The position numbers and the translations under genes were made by a program. Below, one piece after another: positions 18,463-29,200 of a stretch of DNA of 64,000 bases. The notes under the pieces were generated by a model, which was given only the letters and a program-made list of their open reading frames with translations, made no database searches and was not told the origin of the DNA. How positions within the stretch are numbered: position 1 is the first letter of the stretch; each line of letters opens with the position of its first letter. The stretch lies in NCBI GenBank assembly GCA_031772625.1, contig CM062815.1:607337980-607401979 (forward strand), written 5' to 3'. This DNA is from Pinus tabuliformis. Its lineage: Eukaryota > Streptophyta > Pinopsida > Pinales > Pinaceae.

Positions 18463-21400
18463 TCATAGTGAACAGTCAAAATAGTGCTTCAGCATCCTGC
18501 CATTGACAGGACCTTCATCCAGCTCAGTTATAGTCAAGCTTTTTAGGAAGTAGGTGTTATTACCTTGTACTGCTTGGACAGCAAATGGTCCTTTCCATAA
18601 AGAATCAAACTTCCCATGTTTTCCTTTCTCTTCTCTTCTTGCATCCCACTTTAAAACTTTGTCCCCCACATTGAAATCTTCAGCTTTAGTTCTTCTGTCA
18701 AAGGCCTTTTTCAGTTTCTCTTGTAGTATCTGCACTCTGCTGAAAACTTGTTCTCTGGTCTGCTGTAGACAAATTATCTGGTTAATCCTTCTTTGCATGT
18801 CATTAGGCTCTGCTTGGCTTTCTTGTAGAAGTTTCATAACTGGCACTCCTAGTGATGAAGGAAATCTGGCCTCTAATCCATAGACTAACTCATATGGGCT
18901 GGTCCCAATTGATCTTTTGGTGGTTAATCTGTCTGCCCATAAAGCATTTACTAGTTTCTTATGCCAGTTCTTTTTGTTCTCTTCCAGCACTTTCTTTATG
19001 ATGTTTATCAGGCTTTTGTTTGATGATTCAGCGAGACCATTTCCTTGAGGATAGTAAGCTGTAGAATGGCCCAAAGTAATGTGAAATTTATGGCAAAAGT
19101 TTACCATCTTCTTGGATCTGAAGGCAGCAGCATTGTCTGTTATTATCTTGTCTGGGCAGCCAAATCTAGCCAGTATATTGTTCTCCAAAAATTGAATGAT
19201 TACTGAATCATTTGCTTGTCTGCATGGGGCAGCTTCAATCCACTTGGTGAAGTAGTCTGTTGCTGTTAGAATCCATCTGTGTTGTCCTGAAGATGAGGGG
19301 TGAATTTCTCCAATGAAATCCAAGCCCCATTGTTGAAAAGGTCTCTCTGTTGCAATGGGCCTCAAAGGGAGTGGCAGCAATTGTCTTTTGCCTTCAAACA
19401 GTTGGCACTTGTGGCATGATGTTGTGAATTTCTTCATATCTGAGAACATAGTGGGCCAGTAATAACCAGCCCTTAATATCTTGTCCACAGTGGACTTCCA
19501 GTACAAATGTCCACCACAGTCTCCAGCATGGAATTCTTGCATAATATTGTCAGTTTCATTCTCAAGAAGACAGTGCAGCAAAATACCTTCATGGTTTTTC
19601 CAGAGTAGATTCTCATCTATCACACAAAATTTAGATGTTTTCATTTTTAGGAACCTAGACTTAGTTCTGGACAGTCCTGGGGGAGCACACAGGTTTTGTA
19701 ACACATAACAGATATCAGAGTACCAGGGAGATTGTTCAAAGGCTACATTGATCTTTGGAGTCGCCAGCTCTGTTTCACTGTCCATTTGGTTGATATCTAA
19801 AGCTCGGAAATTTGCTTCTGTCATTAACTTGGCCAAACCTTGCCCTTTTATCAGCTTTGTAGGCTTTATTTCAATGTCAAATTCAAGTATGTTTGCAATC
19901 CATTTTCCTCTCCTTCCCTCTAAGTTTTCTTGTGTGAGAATGTCTTTGACAATAGGACTTGGTACATAAGCTACAACATGGGAGTAAAGGATGTAAATCC
20001 TAAAGTCTTTGATGGCTTTGATCAAGGCATAGGCTTGTTTCTCCATTATTTGGTACTTTAGGGGGGCATCCCTAAGAGCTCTGCTGAAAAAAGCAATGGG
20101 CTTTTCATTCCCTTGGTCATCTTTCTGCAATAAAACAGCAGCAATAGTGTGTTGGGAGGCAAAGGAGAAAATGACGAAGTCTCTGTCAAACTGAGGGTTA
20201 GTTAACACTGGGGTTTGAGTCAAGGCCAATTTTATACTTTCAAAAGCTTGTTTTGCTTCAACAGTCCATTTGACCTTTGAATCTTTCTTTAGCATATTGT
20301 TTAATAATCTGATTAACTCTGCTAAATTTGGGATAAACCTTCTCAAAAAGTTGATTTTTCCCAAGAATCCTTGCAGCTCTTTGACATTCCTTGGGTGAGG
20401 CATTTGTAGGATAGCTTGTATCCTATCTGGATCAATTCTTATGCCATCTTTCGAAATGATGTGTCCTAGAAGTTTCCCTTCTTCTAAACCAAATAAAGAC
20501 TTCTTGGGGTTTAAGGAAATACCATATTTCCTGCATGTTATGAAGATTTGTCTCAGATGTTTCAAGTGTTCTTGGTCAGATTTTGAAAAGGGTGTAAGAT
20601 CATCTAAGTAAATGACCAAGAAATCATGAATTTCCTTTGCAAAAGCAATGTCCATTGCTCTCTGAAATGTTGCCCCTGCATTTTTCAATCCAAAGGGCAT
20701 CTTCACATACTTGAAAGTACCCCATGGGGTAGTAAATGCAGTCTTGTCTTGATCATCAGGGTGTACCAGGATTTGATTGAAACCTGAGAAGCCATCCAAC
20801 AATGATATTCTTGAGGCTCCTACTACTCTTTGAAGGATGTGGTCCATTTTGGGTAAGGGATAATTGTCTTTGAGTGACACTAGGTTCAAATTTCTTAAGT
20901 CTACACAAAGTCTAATCTCACCAGTTTTCTTTCTTGTAGGGACCAAATTTGAAATCCACTCAGAAAACCTGATTGGTGCTATGATCCCAGCTTTGAACAT
21001 TTTTTGTAATTCCTTTTCAATGGAAGGAAGAAGCACAGGATTAATTCTTCTCAATTTCTGTTTGAATGGTTTTTGATCAGGCTTGAGGGGAATGGTGTGC
21101 TGGATAACAGAGGTATCATAAGACTTCAAGTCTTCATAACCCCAGGCAAAGACATCTTGGAATTCTTTAAAGAGATCAACATATTTGGGTTTTTGATCAG
21201 GGGGCAAAGCAGCAGACAGCTTTATTATTTTAGGCTTGTCAGTGGTACCAATGTTACATTCTTCAATTGTTGCATCTAATGGCTGCATCTTTGGTTTCCT
21301 GGGGACATCATTTGAGTCAAAAATGTCCTCTAGTGGGGTAAGGCCTGCTGGAAGAAGATTGTCTTTGAGTTGTATGATTTCATCTTCAGCGTTGCTCAGC

Positions 21401-24363
21401 TCTTCACAGTCAATTTGGTGAATTTGCTGAATGTTTTCTTTGTCGAAAATGGTTGGACTGAGTAGTTGTTTTGCTGTCCTAGGTGACATTGGGTGGGCAG
21501 ACTGTTGAAACTGTAATTGTGATTGACTTGCCCCATCAACTGTTTGAGATTGACTTGCTGTCTCAAGGTCAATATTTAATCCTGTAAACTCTTGTTGCAA
21601 AGTTAAAAAGTTGTTTATTTGCCTATCATTCTCAAATACTTGCCATTCTTTGACATTGTTTGGAATAGAAGGCCTATATTTGACTTCTGCTGTGAAACAA
21701 TTGTTGGGTTGTAGTGGGAATTTGAAGGTGCTGGCAAATGTTGCCAAGCTGTGAGCATGGAGATTGTGGCCCCTAGGAATCTTTGTGAGAACAAACTCGG
21801 AGAAAGTTTCTAGTATTTCAATTACAGCAGACCTATAGGACCTTAATCTTTTGTCATTGGTGACAAAATCCCCTTTTACTTGTTGAATTACTAGATCAGA
21901 GTCCCCCATGATTGAGAGGCTATGTGCTTGTAATGATTTTGCAATCTTGAGGCCTAGTAGCAGAGCTTCATATTCTGCCATATTGTTAGTGCATTTAAAG
22001 TTCAATCTATAAGCCCGGCCTTGTGCACAGGCTTTCTCTTTGTTATGTATCCATACTCCAGCTCCTGCCCCTAACTTGTTAACTGAGCCATCAAACTCTA
22101 GGACCCACAGACTATCTTGCTGGTCAGGAGATTTTAAATTCTTTTCATGGGATGGCCATGTGAGCATGAGTTGAGGTTTCTTTTCCCATTTGTCTCCTAG
22201 GATAATTTCATCATTTGTTTGACAATTTTTGACAACTAAAGGAGGGTGAATGGGTATTGTTGGGCTGATTAAATTTTGGCAGGTGCCACTTGTTTGATCG
22301 ATGTTTTGTTCTTGTATGGGTGTTTCGGTCTTAATGTCATTGCTTAAGGAATTTGTGCTGTCATTGAAAAGGATGAAGGAGTCTATGTCCGAGTGGACAG
22401 CATATATTGGAAAATTTTGAGGCTTTTCTTCACTGCTGACCATATATTTCATGAGTGTTTCCCTATAAAGTCTCTTGGGTTGTCCAAAGACAGAGATGGT
22501 TGCATATGACATGTCTAATTGCAGGGAGCCTTGGAGCTTGGCTCCCCATGATCTTGATAGGAGCATTCCATATTTGGGTGGGATATCAGCAACAACAACA
22601 TCCATTAGAATGGTTTTGTTGGGGAATTGAACCAGGGACACACATAAATCCTTAATTAGGCCCAAGCATTTGACTTGACTAGAATCAAAAGAAAACAGGT
22701 CTTTGTATGGTCTTGTTATATCCAAGTTTAATCTTTCCATGACTGCTTTTGGCATAAGGTTGTGAGATGCACCTGAGTCAAACATTGCATTATGCAGTAT
22801 TTTATCATGAACATGCAAGCTGACATAAAAAGGCAAAACTCCTGTGACTACTGTTTTTCCATCTACCTCTGGGCCAAACAGTAATTCTGGAGTGTCATCT
22901 AGCACATTTACATCATCTTTGTTGTTGGTGAGCTGAAGGGATTTTTTGATCTGTTGCTTATATATGTCATGCTTGGCTAGCTCTGAAAGGGGAATTGCTA
23001 TCTTTAACTTTCCAATTTCTGTTCCTAGGTCAAAAGGTTTATCCACCTGAATTTTAGAGTCACGGATAGCAGTCCTTTCTCTGTTCATTGAATCTTCTTG
23101 TTGGATTTCATCTTGATTTTGGAGCCTGCCCCTCATGTTGATGTCTTGAGGGGTAATGTTCGGACTTGGGTGGGATGATGAGGTTGCCAAGGGTTGTTGT
23201 GGTGTGGACGGTATTTCAGTGACCTCCTCAACCACTACTTCTTTTGTAGGTAAGTTTGTTTTGTCATTAGGTTCAGTGACTAAGGTTTCTTTAGATTGCT
23301 GTTTCTCCTTTATCTTCTCAGGCTGATTTGCATTTACAGTCCGACTTCTTAGTTTGTATTGTTTATGGACTTCATAGACAGCAGTATCATACCCTTGTTT
23401 AAAGTCAAAAGACTCTCCTGATTGTGTTTGGAATGTTTTGTTTTCATCCTCCTCATGGTCTTCTTGTGTTAAGAAAACATGGCTTTTACCATCCAGACCT
23501 ATTAAGTTGATGTCAGGATCTTCATTGAGCTGATTAGCTGAAGAAGTTTCTGCATAATTTTCTTGAAAAGGGGGTCTGATATCTTGGTCAGCGCCTGTCT
23601 TCCCTATATTGGGGTTCTGTGTTCTCCTAAAATTTGGGTTTCTAGGAGGATTGTTTTGTGGTGCCTCCCATGATGACTTTCTTTCAACTGATTCCACTCT
23701 TTCACCTAGTCTCTTCATGCTGTTTAGTATTGCATCCAACTTTTGATCAAAACCTGAGGGCTCTTCTTTGAAACCAACCTTCTTTTCCAGCTTTGCCCTG
23801 TTTCTTTTGGCAATTAGGTTGGCCTCTACAGTGACTGCAACTCTTTGGGCTTCTGCAAGGGTTGGAGGGTCTCTTTCTCTCAACTGATAGGCCATATCAG
23901 AATCAAAACCATCAGGGAAGTTATAAAGGGCCAAATCAGGAGGGGGCCTTAAGTTCTGGGGAATAGCATTGTATATGTTGTTAAACCTAGCACAATACTC
24001 CAACACCGTTTCTTGGGGACCTCTTTTAATAGTGTTATATTCACCAAGTATATGGTGCGGATCTCTCTTTTTCTCCCATCTGTTGGTGAATTCCTGGTAT
24101 AGAACTTCAGGGGTTGCAATGGAATTTGCATTTAAGGATCTAAACCAAGTTCTAACATCCCCAGTTAAGCTTTGAACAAAAATTCTCATCCTAACACTGT
24201 CATCATCTATTTCATAGGTCTCAAAGTGGTCTTGCATCTTTTTAGCATGCTGGATGGCTGTCAAAGGGCCATGGGAGTCAAAAAATGAGAGTCTAGTTTG
24301 GTAGTCTTGGGGTAGAGCTGGAGCATTGGCTGGTATCTGCAGCGGTGCATATCTGTTAGCCAT
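18463..24363 (-). CDS. Gag-Pol polyprotein, copy 1 (intact, 1,966 aa)
   Basis: One uninterrupted frame from the ATG at 24363. Order: Gag domain (about 45-150, no CCHC zinc knuckle visible); aspartic protease with DSGAS near 529; plant/archaeal-type RNase H with D758, E797, D821 and His at 871 where the fourth acid is expected; reverse transcriptase with YLDDL at 1252-1256; Ty3-type RNase H with Phe 1401 in place of the first catalytic Asp; integrase with an HHCC finger from about H1612 and D1682, D1743, E1779 (DD35E). A GPF/Y-like module follows (WKGPF) with no chromodomain. It is the only intact copy in the window. Gag and Pol share one frame, so expression of Gag alone would need proteolysis or another mechanism. 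An open in-frame extension precedes the ATG. The product assembles particles, reverse transcribes and integrates the element. Confidence 0.95.
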   Translation of the reverse strand: MANRYAPLQIPANAPALPQDYQTRLSFFDSHGPLTAIQHAKKMQDHFETYEIDDDSVRMRIFVQSLTGDVRTWFRSLNANSIATPEVLYQEFTNRWEKKRDPHHILGEYNTIKRGPQETVLEYCARFNNIYNAIPQNLRPPPDLALYNFPDGFDSDMAYQLRERDPPTLAEAQRVAVTVEANLIAKRNRAKLEKKVGFKEEPSGFDQKLDAILNSMKRLGERVESVERKSSWEAPQNNPPRNPNFRRTQNPNIGKTGADQDIRPPFQENYAETSSANQLNEDPDINLIGLDGKSHVFLTQEDHEEDENKTFQTQSGESFDFKQGYDTAVYEVHKQYKLRSRTVNANQPEKIKEKQQSKETLVTEPNDKTNLPTKEVVVEEVTEIPSTPQQPLATSSSHPSPNITPQDINMRGRLQNQDEIQQEDSMNRERTAIRDSKIQVDKPFDLGTEIGKLKIAIPLSELAKHDIYKQQIKKSLQLTNNKDDVNVLDDTPELLFGPEVDGKTVVTGVLPFYVSLHVHDKILHNAMFDSGASHNLMPKAVMERLNLDITRPYKDLFSFDSSQVKCLGLIKDLCVSLVQFPNKTILMDVVVADIPPKYGMLLSRSWGAKLQGSLQLDMSYATISVFGQPKRLYRETLMKYMVSSEEKPQNFPIYAVHSDIDSFILFNDSTNSLSNDIKTETPIQEQNIDQTSGTCQNLISPTIPIHPPLVVKNCQTNDEIILGDKWEKKPQLMLTWPSHEKNLKSPDQQDSLWVLEFDGSVNKLGAGAGVWIHNKEKACAQGRAYRLNFKCTNNMAEYEALLLGLKIAKSLQAHSLSIMGDSDLVIQQVKGDFVTNDKRLRSYRSAVIEILETFSEFVLTKIPRGHNLHAHSLATFASTFKFPLQPNNCFTAEVKYRPSIPNNVKEWQVFENDRQINNFLTLQQEFTGLNIDLETASQSQTVDGASQSQLQFQQSAHPMSPRTAKQLLSPTIFDKENIQQIHQIDCEELSNAEDEIIQLKDNLLPAGLTPLEDIFDSNDVPRKPKMQPLDATIEECNIGTTDKPKIIKLSAALPPDQKPKYVDLFKEFQDVFAWGYEDLKSYDTSVIQHTIPLKPDQKPFKQKLRRINPVLLPSIEKELQKMFKAGIIAPIRFSEWISNLVPTRKKTGEIRLCVDLRNLNLVSLKDNYPLPKMDHILQRVVGASRISLLDGFSGFNQILVHPDDQDKTAFTTPWGTFKYVKMPFGLKNAGATFQRAMDIAFAKEIHDFLVIYLDDLTPFSKSDQEHLKHLRQIFITCRKYGISLNPKKSLFGLEEGKLLGHIISKDGIRIDPDRIQAILQMPHPRNVKELQGFLGKINFLRRFIPNLAELIRLLNNMLKKDSKVKWTVEAKQAFESIKLALTQTPVLTNPQFDRDFVIFSFASQHTIAAVLLQKDDQGNEKPIAFFSRALRDAPLKYQIMEKQAYALIKAIKDFRIYILYSHVVAYVPSPIVKDILTQENLEGRRGKWIANILEFDIEIKPTKLIKGQGLAKLMTEANFRALDINQMDSETELATPKINVAFEQSPWYSDICYVLQNLCAPPGLSRTKSRFLKMKTSKFCVIDENLLWKNHEGILLHCLLENETDNIMQEFHAGDCGGHLYWKSTVDKILRAGYYWPTMFSDMKKFTTSCHKCQLFEGKRQLLPLPLRPIATERPFQQWGLDFIGEIHPSSSGQHRWILTATDYFTKWIEAAPCRQANDSVIIQFLENNILARFGCPDKIITDNAAAFRSKKMVNFCHKFHITLGHSTAYYPQGNGLAESSNKSLINIIKKVLEENKKNWHKKLVNALWADRLTTKRSIGTSPYELVYGLEARFPSSLGVPVMKLLQESQAEPNDMQRRINQIICLQQTREQVFSRVQILQEKLKKAFDRRTKAEDFNVGDKVLKWDARREEKGKHGKFDSLWKGPFAVQAVQGNNTYFLKSLTITELDEGPVNGRMLKHYFDCSL

Positions 24364-24729
24364 GTTTATGGGATTTATAGGGTTAATAGGAACAAATGGG
24401 ACAACAGGGATTACAGGTGTAACCGGGTTAAGAGGATGGGTAATAAGTGGGGAACTGGTTGAGGGAGTGTGTGCAGATGGTGAAGATGGGAGAGAAGGGC
24501 TGTGAGGTGTTGATGATGAGCTAGGGGAATTAGGTGTGGAACGGAAAAGGACTTTACAAGGAGTTGGAATGAGGATAGGTTGGTCTAAACTTATATCTGA
24601 ATCAGCAAGCTTCTCCTGCTTTTGCTGTCTCCTTATGTTCTTTGGTATGATATTTGGGTTATCGACGATGATGGGTTGATTAGGGTCAGGGTTTGCCCTA
24701 GTGTGCCTTGGGTTTCTTTTGGGAGCCAG
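24364..24729 (-). other. In-frame N-terminal extension of Gag with candidate CUG start
   Basis: Upstream of the gag ATG the frame stays open for 122 codons with no ATG, back to a TAG at 24733-24735. Two codons after that stop is CTG (24727-24729) in the context AAGCTGG, with A at -3 and G at +4. Translated from there, the product starts with a basic stretch (APKRNPRHTR) like the N-termini of many plant Gag proteins, then becomes P/S/T-rich. The CTG, the stop and the open frame are identical in copies 2 (38527) and 3 (55489), 366 bp from each ATG. Either Gag starts at CUG, or an ancestral ATG was lost before amplification. Confidence 0.6.
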
Positions 24730-24953
24730 CTTCTAAGTATTCTTTAGAACTTTATACAGAAAGTTTTGTATGTACAAGGACTAGGTAAGAATTCTGGAAT
24801 GACTATATATTTCTCAAAGCTAGTATGAAGTTTCCCTAGTTAGCTCTTCCCTAAAGCTGTCCCTGTGTTTACAGAAACAGTCCTGAGGCCTCTTGGCTAG
24901 TTTCAGGCTTGATGGTAGCTTTTGGAAATAGATAGTAATTGAAGAAACCTTAG
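24730..24953 (-). other. Leader between primer site and Gag, copy 1
   Basis: About 220 bp of untranslated leader; packaging signals would be expected here but none can be recognised. Copy 1 lacks two T/A bases beside the primer site that are present in copies 2 and 3. Confidence 0.5.
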
Positions 24954-24971
24954 TCCCCAGTGGAGTCGCCA
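24954..24971 (-). promoter_or_regulatory. Primer binding site, tRNA-Arg type, copy 1
   Basis: On the coding strand the 18 bases TGGCGACTCCACTGGGGA start 4 bp after the LTR end. The complement, ending GGAGTCGCCA, matches the acceptor end of a plant tRNA-Arg (from memory of that tRNA). Tat/Ogre elements are known to use tRNA-Arg. Confidence 0.75.
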
Positions 24972-26228
24972 TTTATGTTAACACCCAGGTTGTTCCCTAT
25001 GACTCCCAAGGGAATACGGCCGGGGTAACCACTAACCAATCTTTGGATCACTGTTCCTAGCCAAACTGTGATCAGAGAGGGCTCTCTCTTTATGATTTGC
25101 AACTGTTTGTTATAGGGTTTTAGGCTAGCTATTTTTTTTTTTTTTTTTTGTTTATGTTTTGGTTGATGAAACTCCTTTTAGATTCTATTGATGTAGTTTT
25201 CAGAGAGGTTGAGTACCATTGGGCAATGGAGTCTGTGGCTATAAGTGTTTAAACTTTGAGATGAAAGATGGAACTTACAGGGCCATTAGAGTGCTTAATA
25301 GAACAGGTTTTTTGATTAAATTACTGGAAACAGGTAATACAACAGTGAAAGCATTTAAGAATTTTCACTTGTTATCTATATGTTCCCAACAGACAGCTTT
25401 AAGAGGAGAAAACAGAGGTCTTAGGGGCAAAATTGAATCCCTGAGAATGACTGTCACAGTAAAAGACACAGTTTTGAAATGCAGCAATTAAGAATTACAA
25501 TTCTGTCACTGTATCTGAGGAAAACATGTATAATAGCTCAGTTTGAGTCCAGGGTAAACATTGTTAAATCCTGGGACTATCCTTTCACCTTGCTATCAAG
25601 TGTAAAAACATTTAAACAACAAAAGAGAACAAAAGACTCAAAAACACATGACAAAGAGATTTGAGAATACTTGCTGTTTTATGCAACACCCTGGAATCCT
25701 GTAACATTCATCTCTCACCACCATACATCAAATAACACCAGCCTTGGAAATTCCATTCTTCCTTTGTATTAATTCTCTGAAAATATTACAATGAGCTAGA
25801 GCTTTTCAAAGAAAATAACAACAACCCTTTTCACTGCTGTGAAGGGTGAATATATACTTGCGGTCATTTACAAAATATCTGAGTCCTGAGTTATCTCAGA
25901 TTTTACTTTCTTACCAACTACTTAAGATATTATGGCCAAAATCTAATGCAGCATTGACTACAGAGTACAGGCATTTTAATGCTCTGTCAGAAGATATTTT
26001 AGCCTTTGGAGACAGCTAAGTCGGTCGAAATATTCTGAGTAAATGCTGGAACATCTGTCTTTAATGCTTTGTACGCTGTGCTTTGGACTTGTCACCTGTG
26101 ACTGTGACTGTTGCTTGTGGTGAGTCAATGGTCCAGCTGAGTTGGCTCAGCCTCTGCTTCTTCCCTGTATCTATCTTTCCTCAAAACTGTGCCTGCGCAT
26201 GTATGCTTATTTGCCTGTAGAAATAGCG

Positions 26229-29200
26229 TTACTGATTCTGGCCTGACAGAACTGTTTGTGTCAAATTTCTCCAGGCATCCTGTGTGGGCAGTTGGTGTGC
26301 TAGGATTGCACCCAGAGTTTCATCTGCTTCTGTAAATTTGAAGAAGTTAGGTGGTGTGTCAAACAGATGGTCCACTTCATTCATTAGGAAAAACAGGTTT
26401 TCCACCCTGTCATACATACTCTGCCCTGTGGCTGGCCCTGGCTCTGCTGAAGTGCTGGGTGGTTGTGCAATTTCTGCCACTGCATGGGCATCAATCCTCT
26501 TGTTATAATTGTCCAGGGTGAGCAGTCTTCCTACACTGCTTAAGATGCTGGGGAGGCCTCTGTTCTGCAGAGTCACGAATTTTTCCAGGAATCTATTGAT
26601 CTCAGTTTGCATATCCTGGGTCCTCCTCTCCAATGTTCCAACTAAGTTCCTTAATGTAACGACTCTCTTTGCTACAGCAATTGCTTCTGTCCTGTTAGTG
26701 ATTCCCATGACAGCTAATTGAGAGCTAGTCTTATAGTTCAGAGTGTTGATTATCCTTGTAGCAGCTTCTGGCATGTGTCCAAGGCTCGCCCTGGCTCTCT
26801 GTATTTCTTTGTTTGCTTTAGTGATGAGCACCATTTGCTCATCCATGGTCTCAATATATTGCCACTGTTTGGCAATGGACCTTCCAATGTTGCTCCATAG
26901 CACTGCTTTCATTTCAGCTGTCACCTTTTCTAGTGCAAGCTCCTTCTCTAGTTCAGCAATTCTCCTCTTAAGAGCTTTTACCTCTCTGTCCTTGGCTGCC
27001 TCATTCTGTTTGCTCTTGTCAAACCTTTCATTTACCTTAGTCAAGGTTTTCTTAAGCTCATCCAGCTCTTTGATTTGAGATTCCATGGCTTGGATCTCAG
27101 CTTGCAGCTTTTGCATGTCTAAGCTAGCAGCCTGTTCTGATGTTGTAGTTGTTGCTGCTGTGGATGGTGCTGTAGCTTCTGTTTGCTGAGGAGGAGGAGT
27201 AGTCTTTGGAGGGATTTCCTCAAGATTTATTATGACAGGAGGAGGCTGGGAGGGTTGGCCCTCTTCTCTTTGCTTCAGTGTTTCCTGTAGTGCTGCCTTT
27301 GCAGCTTCAGTTTGTCCTAGCTGGTCTTGAGTCCTAACCAGCTCTTTGTATAGGGATACCAGCAGATCTGTAGCATCTTTCTCTTGCCTTTGCTGGGCAA
27401 CTTCATCTGTCTGTGGGTGGATGGTGGCCGGGAGTTTGATTTTCTTTCTTAGGGCTGCCATGTCTGCATCCCTTATCTTCAGGAGCTCTTGAATGCCTTT
27501 GACATCTTTAGGGTCATGCCCTATCTCTATGATTACCTCTTCCAAGGACTTGATCCTATTGTCCTTGGCTTGTGATGAAGCTCTTTCTAACTCCAGCTGA
27601 GAAGCTGTGTTGTCCAGGCTGCTCTTTAATTTATAATTCTCCAATGTCTCATCTGCCAGGGAGGCATACACCATTTCACCAGTCTGCTTATGTAGTTCAA
27701 TCTTGTCCATGGGGTGTATGTCTTTGGCAAGAACCTCCATGTTGGTTCTCAGATAGTCTGAGGTGGACTGAGGCTGCAAAGTTGTAGGCATGAAGTGGCT
27801 CATTATCATTTTGCCTTCGCTCACATCGAAAGCAGACATGAGTCTCTGCTGGTTGCTAGGAGCTAGGTTCAACAAGTGATCGTACAGCTGCACTTTTATT
27901 GGATCACTCCTCCTTTTTATGTCAATGAATTGCTGTTTTATACTTGACTGCCCCTTTCTTGTTTGACCGGAGGAGCTGACCTCTCCTCCCATTGTCATGT
28001 CATGTCCTCGCTGGGATGAGCTGGCCGAAAGTTCTCCACTGGGTGGGCCCATGCCCATGGCTTGCCTTACTGCAATGTCCTCCTCTTGGGAGTCATTCAG
28101 TCTCTGTCTCTTCTCACCCCTGATGAAAGATGAGGTGTGGGGGGTCTCTCTCTCCCTTTTCCTTGTCACATCCTCCTTTTGTGGTGTTTGGAGGACTGAT
28201 GTGTCAATATTGGTGTCTGTCCTGGGAGGCACATTTGTTTGAGGCTGCTGCTCAGTATTGCCAGGTTGATCTGTCCCCTTTTCCTGCTGCAAGGGCTGTT
28301 CACTGGACTGTGCCTTTTCTTGTTGCTGTCCCAGTTCTTGCTGTTCCATTTCCTCTTGCTGCTGTAGCAAGGTGTCCACTTGTTCCTCTGTCAATACAGG
28401 TGGCTGTTCCACCTGTTTACCTTTGTCTTTGCTTGCTGCCTGGGATGTCTTCTCAGTGGTTTGCTGCTGTGCTGCTGAAGATCCAGCAGCTGTTCCACTT
28501 TGCTTTCTGTAGGAGTGGGGCACCTGTGCACAAGTTTCCAAGTCAGTTTCCTTTTGTACATTCCTGGCTTCTTTCTCAAGCAGTTCTACCTCAGTGAGTT
28601 GTTCTATTAGTGTACCCTCTTCCCAATCTAGTGCATTGGCATACTTTTCTATTTCCGGTTGTCTTTTATGTGCATAGTTGCCCAGTCTGTATCTAATTCT
28701 CCTGAGGGAAATACTATGATTGGGGTCATAAGGAATCCACTCAAAACTGGTCTGCAATCTGAGGCCTTCCAGCATGCTGTGTGCCTCTTTCCATCCTTCC
28801 TCTTTCTTGTTATACAGGAAGGAACCTAGCTGACTTCTTACCTTCAATTGTGACTTCTTGTTTCTACTCTGAAAGTGAAGGTAATCTGAGTTCCCAAACT
28901 GCCTGAAATACTCCAGGGCAAAAAGCCTCATGGGGACATACCTTGGCAATCTAAATGGGTTCAATTCACAGCCATATATCCTAATGACTGTGTGGTTCTG
29001 GTAGAAGTACCAGTTGCCAATGTTGTAGGATTTGTTCAGATGTAGAATCCTCCTCATTTCATCGGTTAATCTAGGAGGAGGAGTACCTTGCAGAACTGTT
29101 AGGGCCGGATGAACAAATAGATCAATGAACTCACAGTATGTATAGGGTGATACTGAGGTAAAATGAAACACAGAGGTCCAGAAAACAACTGATCTTGGGC

